DNA of 64,000 nucleotides from Dyadobacter sp. 3J3 (GTDB lineage: Bacteria > Bacteroidota > Bacteroidia > Cytophagales > Spirosomataceae), in the NCBI RefSeq assembly GCF_009801115.1, contig NZ_VTOL01000004.1, forward strand, positions 248,001 through 312,000. The letters are read 5' to 3'. The position numbers were made by a program, and so were the translations under genes. Below, in pieces: positions 43,691 to 52,117 of the stretch. The notes under the pieces were generated by a model. That model had not been told where the DNA came from. It did no database searches and was given only the letters and a program-made list of their open reading frames with translations. The stretch's first letter is position 1; every line of letters starts with the position of its first letter.

Positions 43691-45454
43691 ATGAACAGAA
43701 ACATGAGAATGAAGTTAGTAGCACTGGTATTATGCATTTTTTCAGTAGTAAATGTGCATGCACAAACTGTGCAGGACGGTTTGGCCTTAATACATGCTGA
43801 ACGTAGTAAGGAAGCGGGCGAATTGTTTACAAAACTGGCCACGGGTACTCCTTCTGCTGATAATCAATATTATCTTGGTTACTATTATGTAATTAATAAG
43901 CAGTTAGATGAAGCTCAAAAGGCTTTTGAAAAAGGTGCTCAACTAGACGAGAAATCATATCTTAACCAGGTTGGTCTTGGAACTGTTGCGCTTGGAAAAG
44001 GCGATATGGCCAAAGCAAAAGAATTGTTTGCGACTGCTGAAAAGAAAAAAGGTAAAGATGCCGAAATTCTATTTCGAATAGCTGAGGCTTATACTCTTTT
44101 CGAAAAAAATAATGATCCCGCAGAAGCAATCAGATTGGCTGATGAAGCTATCAAAAGAGATAAAAATCTTGCTGACGCATATATTGTAAAAGGTGATGCT
44201 TTGATGTTGCGTAACGAGGGTGGTGCTGCGGTGACAGCTTACGAATACGCATTGACAGCAAAACCTAATTATGCTGTTGCACATAACAGAATCGGTTCGG
44301 TTTATTTGAGAGGTAAGAACTATAATCTTGCTCTTGAAAATTACAAAAAAGCGCTAGAAGCAGATCCAAACTTTGCTCCTGCTTACCAGGATCTTGCAGA
44401 GCTTTATTTCTTTGCTCGTAAGTATAAGCAAGCAGCAGAAAATTATGACCTTTATATGCAGAAAAGTCTTGCGTCTGATCCTGAAACAAAACTTCGTGCT
44501 GCTCAGTTTGCATTTACAGCTGATGATTATACTAAGTCATTACAGATTTTGGATGAAATGAAAGGAAAGATCAATAACCCGATCACACTTCGTATGTACG
44601 GTTGGTCTTATGCCAAAACAAATAATCCTGACATGGCTATTCAAAACTTGAATGAGTTTATCAAAGTGGCTCCGGACAAAGTAATCGGAGATGATTACAA
44701 ATATCTTGGCCGTGCATACAATGCAAAAGTAACTGACGGAAAAGGATACGATTCCACAGGTGTACTTTACATCCTGAAGGGTGCTGATATGGACACAAGT
44801 AAAGCAGAAGCTGCGACTACTTACAAAGAAGTTGGTGCCTTATACTATGCTGCAAAGGATTTTGGTAATTCAGCATCGACATATTACAAGGGTATAGCAT
44901 TGGATACAGCAAAGGCATCTGCAAATGACTATTATTATTTAGGTCTTTCTAAGTTCCAGTTGGCTGGTGCATTGGGATCTTTGGATAATGCTGCGGGTGA
45001 CAGTGCTCAAATTGCAACTGATAAGAGAAATATGTATTTATCTGCGGATTCTACATTTGCAACTGTTACGCAAAAACTGCCAGACTGGCCATACGGTTAC
45101 TATTGGAGAGCAAGTGCGCTTTATAACGCATATGATAAACAAGAAAATATCGATAAAGGAATTTCAGCGCCTTATTATTTGAAACTCGCTGAACTTGCAG
45201 AGAAGGATCCGGATCCTTCTAAGTACAAGTCTTATTTAAAATTGGCTTATAACTATCTTGCCTTTTATAGCCAAACTACATTGAAAGATGAAGCCAAGTC
45301 AAAAGAATACTGGACTAAATTGCTAGCGATTGATCCTAACAGCGCAGCTGCGAAAGAAGCCTTAGGTATGGCACCGGCTGCTGCTGAGGCGACTGCTACC
45401 CCTGCTAAATCTGCTAAACCTGCGGCTGCTAAAAAACCAGCTCCGAAGAAATAA
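43691..45454 (+). CDS. Periplasmic TPR-repeat protein
   Basis: 587 residues from the ATG at 43691 (an upstream TTG at 43649 is less likely). A signal peptide ends at VNVHAQ. About ten TPR-like helical pairs follow, recognisable by ADNQYYLGYYYVINKQLDEAQKAFEKG, PNYAVAHNRIGSVYLRGKNYNLALENYKKALEADPNFAPAYQDLAELY and so on. The end is an Ala/Lys/Pro-rich tail. It likely forms a scaffold for the Ton cluster encoded just upstream and is the last gene before a strong terminator. Confidence 0.88.
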   Translation: MNRNMRMKLVALVLCIFSVVNVHAQTVQDGLALIHAERSKEAGELFTKLATGTPSADNQYYLGYYYVINKQLDEAQKAFEKGAQLDEKSYLNQVGLGTVALGKGDMAKAKELFATAEKKKGKDAEILFRIAEAYTLFEKNNDPAEAIRLADEAIKRDKNLADAYIVKGDALMLRNEGGAAVTAYEYALTAKPNYAVAHNRIGSVYLRGKNYNLALENYKKALEADPNFAPAYQDLAELYFFARKYKQAAENYDLYMQKSLASDPETKLRAAQFAFTADDYTKSLQILDEMKGKINNPITLRMYGWSYAKTNNPDMAIQNLNEFIKVAPDKVIGDDYKYLGRAYNAKVTDGKGYDSTGVLYILKGADMDTSKAEAATTYKEVGALYYAAKDFGNSASTYYKGIALDTAKASANDYYYLGLSKFQLAGALGSLDNAAGDSAQIATDKRNMYLSADSTFATVTQKLPDWPYGYYWRASALYNAYDKQENIDKGISAPYYLKLAELAEKDPDPSKYKSYLKLAYNYLAFYSQTTLKDEAKSKEYWTKLLAIDPNSAAAKEALGMAPAAAEATATPAKSAKPAAAKKPAPKK

Positions 45455-45469
45455 TTCAGGGTTTAGTAA

Positions 45470-45519
45470 AATTAAAATGAAAAGACCCGCCGATTTCGGC
45501 GGGTCTTTTCATTTTAATT
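45470..45519. terminator. Very long bidirectional terminator
   Basis: A 24-bp perfect stem: arms AATTAAAATGAAAAGACCCGCCGA-type (45470-45493) and its complement (45496-45519), separated by only two bases. The GC-rich centre with AT-rich flanks stops both the Ton cluster and the convergent miniprotein gene. Confidence 0.9.
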
Positions 45520-45540
45520 AATATTATCTGGTATAAGGGA

Positions 45541-45747
45541 TCAGCCAAGTGTAGATGGAAGCGGGAAGCAATTGTTTAGCGTTGATAAATGTACAGAGCT
45601 GTAATTCTCATAACACCAGTTTCTTAAACGTTTTACTTCGGCAGGCATTAACATGCGGATTGCTTTTCTTAATTCTTTTTCGAACAATCTGCGGTCGAAA
45701 CTGACCTTTTGCAGAATAATTTTAATGTATTCAAGCATAGAGGCCAT
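45541..45747 (-). CDS. Conserved small helical protein
   Basis: 68 residues, MASMLEYIKIILQKVSFDRRLFEKELRKAIRMLMPAEVKRLRNWCYENY in adjacent segments. It is amphipathic and basic, without signal or membrane helix, and resembles a recurrent Cytophagales small protein of unknown function. The ATG at 45747 is followed by a second at 45738. It stands alone, convergent with the Ton cluster. Confidence 0.68.
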   Translation of the reverse strand: MASMLEYIKIILQKVSFDRRLFEKELRKAIRMLMPAEVKRLRNWCYENYSSVHLSTLNNCFPLPSTLG

Positions 45748-45852
45748 AGTATTATGTAGTTTTGCGGTTTAGGTAAGATTCAGCGTTAAATAAAACTTTA
45801 ACAGATTATTAGTCCATATTAGTGTCAACAGTAAGTGTAACGAATATTCCCC

Positions 45853-47247
45853 ATGAAATTATATGTAATTTTAAGCATAATTTTGTGTTTTTCTTGTACT
45901 ATTCATGCGCAAATAATAAATAATGATGCAACAATTGAAATTGGGCCAAAAAATCTCAAAATGGACGAGCCATTTACGATTTCGGTTGTTGTTCCCGGTG
46001 AAGAAAACCGTCCATCGGTCAGCTTTCCTGAACTTAACGGACTAGAGAAGCGAAGTAAATCTGCAACTAGTTCGATAAACATGGTAAGCGGAGAAAAAGT
46101 TGTTGTGCAAACAATAAGCCAGCAATATTTTGCTTTAAAGGAGGGAACTTATGTAATTCCATCCTTTTTTGTCACAGTAAATGGCTTGAAAATTAAATCC
46201 GAAGGTATTACAGTTGAGTACAATACGAGAGTATTGATTAATCCGGAAGTGATTAGTGAAGAAGATCTTGCACTGCTACCCGAAATTGAAAATAATGAGG
46301 AAGACGTCTTTCTTTCAGTGGGTGCAAATAAAAAAAACGTCTTCATGCGAGAAGGATTTGCGCTTGGAATTTCATTGTACGTAGCTGAGAATGCTCCAAT
46401 ACAAATGGATTTTTATCAGGTAAATGTTCAATTACAGGCAATTTTGAAAAAAATAAGGCCGGTTGGCTGTTGGGAGGAAAATTTAGGTATTGAGGAGATT
46501 ATAAAGCGCCGTATTGAAATTGGGGGCAGAAAATATACAGAATTCAATTTATACCAGGCGCAGTTTTTCCCGATGACATTACAGGATATTATTTTTCCTT
46601 CGGTAACTTTGGAAATGCTTGTGGGTAGTGGGAAGGTCGGGGAGGGAAAAGTACTTAAAAGTTTCCGTTCAAAAGTTGTTAAAGTGACTGTAAAACCTTT
46701 GCCTCAGCATCCTTTAAAAGATCAGGTGGCGGTGGGCCAATACAAACTTGTTGAACGTCTTTCAAGTGCTTTGGTTTATCCGGGAGAAAGTATCAGATAT
46801 TTGTTCAGGATTGAAGGAAAAGGAAACATTGCTGCGATTCCGACACCAGAAATTATCACGAATTCTTCATTTGATTTTTATCCGCCAGATATTAGTCAGC
46901 TTATAAAGAGAAGTAACCAGAATGTTAGCGGAGAAAAAAGTTTTGATTACTTTGTAGTGCCACGTCAGGATGGGACTTTTCCACTGGGAAGATATTTTCA
47001 ATGGGTTTATTTTGATCCTGTGGCTGCAAAATATGATACATTGATTTCTCAAAAAACACTTCAGGTAAAAGGAGAAGATTATAAGTTAGGAAATATATCG
47101 TTACACGGATCCACGGGATTGTATGACAACCTTGAAAGGTTAGACAGCAGCTCCGAATATTTTGATTTTAAACAAATACTAAAAGAATTAACCAACGCCA
47201 TTGTAATTCTGTTGTTGTTTACGATGGTTTGGGTATTAAGAAAATAA
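45853..47247 (+). CDS. BatD-like protein (oxygen tolerance family)
   Basis: 464 residues. The signal peptide ends at TIHAQ. The mature part has Ig-like beta domains: [77 protein letters not shown] and [16 protein letters not shown]. It ends in one membrane helix ([14 protein letters not shown]). This matches BatD (PF13584), which usually sits in a bat operon with MoxR and VWA proteins. None of those are adjacent, and the protein is shorter than typical BatD (about 600). It may be a stand-alone version. It is followed 4 bases later by aroC. Confidence 0.8.
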   Translation: MKLYVILSIILCFSCTIHAQIINNDATIEIGPKNLKMDEPFTISVVVPGEENRPSVSFPELNGLEKRSKSATSSINMVSGEKVVVQTISQQYFALKEGTYVIPSFFVTVNGLKIKSEGITVEYNTRVLINPEVISEEDLALLPEIENNEEDVFLSVGANKKNVFMREGFALGISLYVAENAPIQMDFYQVNVQLQAILKKIRPVGCWEENLGIEEIIKRRIEIGGRKYTEFNLYQAQFFPMTLQDIIFPSVTLEMLVGSGKVGEGKVLKSFRSKVVKVTVKPLPQHPLKDQVAVGQYKLVERLSSALVYPGESIRYLFRIEGKGNIAAIPTPEIITNSSFDFYPPDISQLIKRSNQNVSGEKSFDYFVVPRQDGTFPLGRYFQWVYFDPVAAKYDTLISQKTLQVKGEDYKLGNISLHGSTGLYDNLERLDSSSEYFDFKQILKELTNAIVILLLFTMVWVLRK

Positions 47248-47251
47248 TTTC

Positions 47252-48331
47252 ATGGGTAGTACATACGGAAAAATATTTAAGATTTCCACTTTCGGGGAAT
47301 CACATGGAATAGGGATCGGGGTAATTGTAGAGGGCTGTCCTGCGGGTGTTGAGTTTAATACCGATTTTATTCAAAGCGAATTGACCCGAAGAAAACCGGG
47401 GCAGTCACGTATTACAACGCAAAGAAAAGAGGCAGATGAATTTGAAGTTTTGTCAGGCGTTTTTGAAGGAAAAACGACAGGTACTCCGATTGCTTTGATT
47501 ATTAGAAATGAAGATCAGCGTAGCAAAGACTATTCACACATTGCAGCACAATTTCGTCCATCTCATGCAGATTATACCTATCAGGTTAAGTATGGTGTGA
47601 GAGATTATCGCGGCGGAGGTAGAAGTTCGGCAAGGGAAACGGCTGCCAGGGTAGCGGCAGGTGCTTTGGCAAAATTGCTTCTCGCCAATTTTGGGGTAAA
47701 TATTCAGGCCTATGTTTCTCAGGTTGGCGCTATGAAACTGGATAAATTTTACACAGAACTTGATTTGTCCCAAACAGAAAATAATGCTGTGCGCTGTCCT
47801 GATCCGGAAATGGCGGAGAAAATGTTTACATATATCGACGATGTCCGCAAAAAGGGAGATTCTATTGGAGGTGTTGTGAATTGTGTTATTAAAGGTGCTC
47901 CCGCAGGATGGGGAGAGCCTGTTTTTGACAAACTGCATGCTGAACTTGGCAAAGCAATGTTAAGTATCAATGCTGTGAAAGGTTTTGAATATGGCAGCGG
48001 TTTTGACGGTGTGGCCATGTTAGGATCAGAACATAACGATGCCTTTTTTATTGATGATAAAGGAGACGTTCACACAAGATCAAATCACTCGGGGGGAATT
48101 CAAGGTGGGATTTCTAATGGAGAAGATATTTATTTCAAAGTTGCTTTCAAACCCGTAGCCACCATTATGCAGGATCAGGAAAGTGTGGATGCAAATGGAG
48201 ATACCGCTGTTGTGCAGGGAAAGGGGCGACATGATCCTTGTGTTGTACCACGCGCTGTACCCATTGTTGAGGCAATGGCAGCTCTGGTTCTGGCCGATTT
48301 TTATTTAAGAAATAAAGCCAGCAAACTTTAA
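47252..48331 (+). CDS. aroC: Chorismate synthase
   Basis: 359 residues; last step of the shikimate pathway, forming chorismate from EPSP with reduced FMN. Signature segments: [71 protein letters not shown] in adjacent parts, and [17 protein letters not shown]. The stop overlaps the stop of the convergent small membrane protein by four bases. Confidence 0.98.
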   Translation: MGSTYGKIFKISTFGESHGIGIGVIVEGCPAGVEFNTDFIQSELTRRKPGQSRITTQRKEADEFEVLSGVFEGKTTGTPIALIIRNEDQRSKDYSHIAAQFRPSHADYTYQVKYGVRDYRGGGRSSARETAARVAAGALAKLLLANFGVNIQAYVSQVGAMKLDKFYTELDLSQTENNAVRCPDPEMAEKMFTYIDDVRKKGDSIGGVVNCVIKGAPAGWGEPVFDKLHAELGKAMLSINAVKGFEYGSGFDGVAMLGSEHNDAFFIDDKGDVHTRSNHSGGIQGGISNGEDIYFKVAFKPVATIMQDQESVDANGDTAVVQGKGRHDPCVVPRAVPIVEAMAALVLADFYLRNKASKL

Positions 48332-48516
48332 TTTTTTTTCCGCCTACGATTTAAGCTTAGCACCAGCCAGATCGTTCCTATAAATTCTACGGTAATCCCG
48401 CTCAACATGGCGGGATTACTATAATGCACATGTGTGGGTTTAACAACTACACCTGTTACAATTAATAGCAGACCTGCTGATAAGATGATAATAGCATTTA
48501 GTAGATTCAGTTTCAC
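48328..48516 (-). CDS. Small two-helix membrane protein
   Basis: 62 residues from a GTG at 48516: two membrane helices (about 8-25 and 38-55) with a [17 protein letters not shown] link and a basic end (RRRKKN). No family recognised. There is no in-frame ATG before the first helix, so GTG is the best start. Its 5' end overlaps, head to head, the start region of the ApbE-like gene. Reliability is moderate because the gene is short. Confidence 0.6.
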   Translation of the reverse strand: MKLNLLNAIIILSAGLLLIVTGVVVKPTHVHYSNPAMLSGITVEFIGTIWLVLSLNRRRKKN

Positions 48517-49543
48517 CCGATTTTATCGTTCGTTCCACTTAATAAACAACTTCGGTTTAAAGAAGCACTATCTATCGAATATAGGGTTTCTATTTTTACT
48601 TTGCTATTTTTCTTCCCAAACTTTTGCCCAGGAGAATCGCTACACCTTTGAAAGGGGCCTTATGGGATCTCCTTTCCGTATCATCATTTATTCGGGGGAT
48701 GATTCAACAGCAAACAAGGCAGCCCAAAGTGCTTTTAAACGTATTGAGGACCTTAACGCTTTATTAAGTGACTATCGGGATGATAGTGAAATAAACGCTG
48801 TTTCGGCGCAATCTGGTACGGATAAATGGATTCCTGTAAGTAAAGACCTTTTTGATATTCTTTTTATTTCCGATGATATTAGCAAAAAGACCAGCGGGGC
48901 TTTTGATGCAACGCTTGGACCCATTGTTCAGGAATGGCGACGTGCTACGCGTAAGGGATATTTCCCGGATGAGGATCTGATTAAAAATGCTCTGGATAAA
49001 ACCGGGTATCAAAAAGTTAAATTTGATAAAAAAACACAGAGCATTCAGCTTAAAGATAAAGGCATGCGGCTGGATATCGGTGGATTGGGAAAAGGATATG
49101 CGGCTGACGAAGCAGTGAAAGTTTTAAAAAGTTATGGTATAAAATCGGGCATGATCGATGCAGGTGGAAAACTTGCTTTGATGGACGGACCTCCGGGGGA
49201 GAAAGGTTGGAAAATCTTAATTTCGTCAGGACGTGACTCCATTGAAACCATAGAATATTCAAATGTTGGCATGGCAACTTCCGGCCCAACGTATCGGTAT
49301 TTGGAATATGATGGAAAAAGGTACTCTCATATTGTTGATCCTAAAACCGGGATTGGCCTTTTATACCATGTAAGAACCACGGTAATATCTCCTACATCGG
49401 TTGAGGCTGATGCGCTAGCGACGGCATTTAGTGTATCCGGAATCAAGGAAGGTAAAAGATATTTAAAAAGATTTCCAAACAATAAAGTCTGGCTCGTAGA
49501 GACAAAAGATAATAAGATTCAAACCTGGAATACAATAAAATAA
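48485..49543 (+). CDS. apbE: FAD:protein FMN transferase (ApbE family)
   Basis: 352 residues from the ATG at 48485. ApbE attaches FMN to Thr in proteins such as Nqr/Rnf subunits. The family core is RLDIGGLGKGYAADEA with SGMIDAGGKLALM, and DPKTGIGLLYHVRTTVISPTSVEADALATAFSV gives the metal and substrate region. A hydrophobic stretch ends with SSQTFAQ, a signal peptide, but about 30 residues precede it with no other ATG; the true start may be later at a non-ATG codon. It is encoded just after aroC on the same strand. Confidence 0.86.
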   Translation: MIIAFSRFSFTRFYRSFHLINNFGLKKHYLSNIGFLFLLCYFSSQTFAQENRYTFERGLMGSPFRIIIYSGDDSTANKAAQSAFKRIEDLNALLSDYRDDSEINAVSAQSGTDKWIPVSKDLFDILFISDDISKKTSGAFDATLGPIVQEWRRATRKGYFPDEDLIKNALDKTGYQKVKFDKKTQSIQLKDKGMRLDIGGLGKGYAADEAVKVLKSYGIKSGMIDAGGKLALMDGPPGEKGWKILISSGRDSIETIEYSNVGMATSGPTYRYLEYDGKRYSHIVDPKTGIGLLYHVRTTVISPTSVEADALATAFSVSGIKEGKRYLKRFPNNKVWLVETKDNKIQTWNTIK

Positions 49544-49561
49544 TTTTTTAACTTAGAAAAA

Positions 49562-49598
49562 CAAGAAAGGCTGCGTTTTGGAATCGCAGCCTTTCTTG
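49562..49598. terminator. Bidirectional terminator between apbE and Gfo/Idh gene
   Basis: A 14-bp perfect stem CAAGAAAGGCTGCG (49562-49575) with its complement (49585-49598), loop of nine bases. Confidence 0.87.
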
Positions 49599-49620
49599 AT
49601 TAATATGTAAAAGTAGAAAC

Positions 49621-50964
49621 TTAGATAACTACTGTTTTTCCAGGCACTGCAACGGGATATAAACCATCCGGTCCAGGCATTAATTTTGGATTTGCATCCC
49701 AGGCAAGCTTGTCAGGGAATAAGTTAATATCCGAATTTAAAGCCTCATCCCACTTGATCACTTTTCCTGAATAAGTAGCCATACGGCCCATAATAGCAGT
49801 CATGGTACTTTTTGCTACCCTTTCAGCATCTGCAAATTTGTATTCACCTTTTGCGATTGCATCAAATAGTTCGTCGTGTTCAACCTGATACGGATTGATA
49901 TCAGCTTTGTCATCGTGCGCATACATCACACCGCCTTTGTAATCTTTAAGAATTGTTTTCTTGCCGTCAAAGCTGTCAATACGTCCTTTGGTTCCTACAA
50001 AAGCTTCGTCAACGCGATTGTACGTACCTTCAAACTGGCGGCACTGGCTTGAAATTGTCGTTCCATCGGCATAAACAAGATCCAGTGTATGGTGATCAAA
50101 AATCTCGCCATACTGTTTTCCTGTACGGACTTCACGGCCGCCAGTTCCCTGAATTTGCGTAGGATAAGCATTTTTTACCCAGTTTGCCACATCAATATTG
50201 TGAACGTGCTGCTCTGTGATGTGATCACCGCAAAGCCAGTTGAAATAGTACCAGTTTCTCATTTGGTATTCCATCTCAGTCTGATTTGGCTGACGTTCTT
50301 TCATCCATGGGCTGCTGCCAACCCAGTAAACCTGTCCGCCAACGATATCGCCCAAAGCTCCGTCGTGAATTCTTTTGATCGCTTCACGGTAATTAGCCTG
50401 ATAACGACGCTGAAGACCTACGACAACATTTAATTTCTTTTTCTTAGCTTCTTCTGCAATCGCTAAAACTTTACGGATACCTGGCGCGTCAGTTGCAACC
50501 GGTTTTTCCATAAATATATGTTTGTTATTCTTAACAGCCTCTTCAAAATGAGAAGGACGGAATCCCGGAGGTGTTGCCAAAATAACAACATCCACATCTT
50601 TTAAAGCAATTGCTTTTTTGAAGGCATCAAACCCTACAAATTTACGATCATCAGGAACATCTACTTTTGTTTTGATATCCACCGTTGCACCTGCTGCATT
50701 TTTATATTTCTTAGCAGTAAGGCTTCTGTAAGATTCGTCCAGTCGGTCTTTGAAAGCATCCGCCATCGCTACGATCTGTACATTTTGTTTTGTGCTTAGC
50801 GCCTGTGCCGCAGCACCCGTTCCGCGCCCGCCACAGCCAATTAATGCAACCCGAATAGTGTCACCAACAGCACTGTTATAACCATAACCAGTGAAAGGAT
50901 TCAGGATTACACTGCCTGCAACCAGGCCAGATGCTTTAAGGAATTCGCGTCTGTTTTGTTCCAT
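49621..50964 (-). CDS. Gfo/Idh/MocA family oxidoreductase, Tat-exported
   Basis: 447 residues. The N-terminus MEQNRREFLKASGLVAGS carries a twin-arginine signal. A Rossmann fold follows (VALIGCGGRGTGAA, VDVVILATPPGFR), with the catalytic-type Lys in HIFMEKPVATD and a GFO_IDH_MocA C-terminal domain. Members oxidise sugars or inositols with NAD(P), usually holding the cofactor tightly when exported. It follows the SUMF1 gene by 27 bases, a pairing common in Bacteroidota. Confidence 0.94.
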   Translation of the reverse strand: MEQNRREFLKASGLVAGSVILNPFTGYGYNSAVGDTIRVALIGCGGRGTGAAAQALSTKQNVQIVAMADAFKDRLDESYRSLTAKKYKNAAGATVDIKTKVDVPDDRKFVGFDAFKKAIALKDVDVVILATPPGFRPSHFEEAVKNNKHIFMEKPVATDAPGIRKVLAIAEEAKKKKLNVVVGLQRRYQANYREAIKRIHDGALGDIVGGQVYWVGSSPWMKERQPNQTEMEYQMRNWYYFNWLCGDHITEQHVHNIDVANWVKNAYPTQIQGTGGREVRTGKQYGEIFDHHTLDLVYADGTTISSQCRQFEGTYNRVDEAFVGTKGRIDSFDGKKTILKDYKGGVMYAHDDKADINPYQVEHDELFDAIAKGEYKFADAERVAKSTMTAIMGRMATYSGKVIKWDEALNSDINLFPDKLAWDANPKLMPGPDGLYPVAVPGKTVVI

Positions 50965-50991
50965 TTTAAAGTTTAATTAAGAGTTTAAATA

Positions 50992-51975
50992 TCAGTAATC
51001 TTCTATCAATGCAGGACTGTAATACTTTGTGATTTCTTCTGCCGAAGGCACTTTGACTGGTCTTACCAATCTAAAACCTACAAAAGAAGCGCTGGTCATC
51101 CACCATTCACTTTTTGGAAGCTGCGGATCAAGCACTTTCCATTCCGGTTTTGAAGGCGTACGAGCCGCACTTCTTAAATCAGCTGGTTCATCATCCCATG
51201 ATCCACCGCGAACCGCAGTAGGATAAAGTTCTGTTACCGGTGCAAATTTTTCTCCCGCTGGTTGTTTGGCATAATAATCAGGAATATATTGGTCAAGCGT
51301 CCATTCCATCACATTGCCATGCATATCATATAAGCCCCATGCATTCGGTTTTTTGGTGCCGATTTTTTTGTAGGCCGAGTTACTATTTTTACGGTACCAG
51401 GCGTATTCGTCAATTTTTGAAACATCATCTCCAAAAGAATAAGCAGTTTTTGATCCTGCTCTGCAAGCATATTCCCATTCTGCTTCTGTTGGAAGGCGAT
51501 AGAAAATGCCTGTTTTTTCATACATCCATTTGCAAAAAAGAATGGCAGCATATTGTGTCATGTTAATAGCAGGATATCCTGCGCGACCCATGCCAAATGA
51601 CATATCTACATAAGGAGGGCTAGGACGTGTACTTGCATCTGTTTTTGCAACGCTTTTTTCAGGATCGGGATGGCGCAGAGCCATTTCTTTTTCCATATTT
51701 TTGAAAGCGTACAAATCGTAGATATCCCAGCTTAATTCAACTTTTCCCATCCAGAAGGGCTCAATTTTAACTTTATGCTGAGGACCTTCATCCGGTCTGC
51801 GGCCTTTTTCGGTAGCAGGGCTACCCATGGTATATTCGCCGCCCGGAATGGCAACCATGTCATAAACTTGTGGGCTTCCGCCGATTACCTGCGTATAACT
51901 CTTGAAATTGTCTTGCGCAGATGCATTTAAACAAAGAAAAAAAACGGGGATTAGGTTAAGGATTTTTTTGTGCAT
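50992..51975 (-). CDS. Formylglycine-generating enzyme (SUMF1) family protein, secreted
   Basis: 327 residues with a signal peptide ending at NASAQ. The SUMF1 fold (PF03781) is visible: MVAIPGGEYTMGSP, PQHKVKIEPFWMGKVELSW, YPAINMTQYAAILFCKWMYEKTG, FYRLPTEAEWEYACRAG, NAWGLYDMHGNVMEWTLDQY, RGGSWDDEPADLRSA and FVGFRLVR. The paired Cys of active sulfatase activators are not evident, so it may have a different role. Probably co-transcribed with the Gfo/Idh gene. Confidence 0.9.
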   Translation of the reverse strand: MHKKILNLIPVFFLCLNASAQDNFKSYTQVIGGSPQVYDMVAIPGGEYTMGSPATEKGRRPDEGPQHKVKIEPFWMGKVELSWDIYDLYAFKNMEKEMALRHPDPEKSVAKTDASTRPSPPYVDMSFGMGRAGYPAINMTQYAAILFCKWMYEKTGIFYRLPTEAEWEYACRAGSKTAYSFGDDVSKIDEYAWYRKNSNSAYKKIGTKKPNAWGLYDMHGNVMEWTLDQYIPDYYAKQPAGEKFAPVTELYPTAVRGGSWDDEPADLRSAARTPSKPEWKVLDPQLPKSEWWMTSASFVGFRLVRPVKVPSAEEITKYYSPALIEDY

Positions 51976-52084
51976 AATTTTTAAAAATGTGTTCTCATTG
52001 AACCATATAACAAAGAATAAGTAGCAATATTATGGTATTTACCCTATGAAAACGAATTTTTTCTTTCTTCTCTAATATCTATCC

Positions 52085-52092
52085 TACCTTTG
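52085..52092 (+). promoter_or_regulatory. -7 element of the ABC-F gene
   Basis: TACCTTTG matches TAnnTTTG, 26 bases before the start codon; the -33 part is not clear. Confidence 0.5.
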
Positions 52093-52117
52093 TAGTTATA
52101 GAATCCAAAATTTACCT

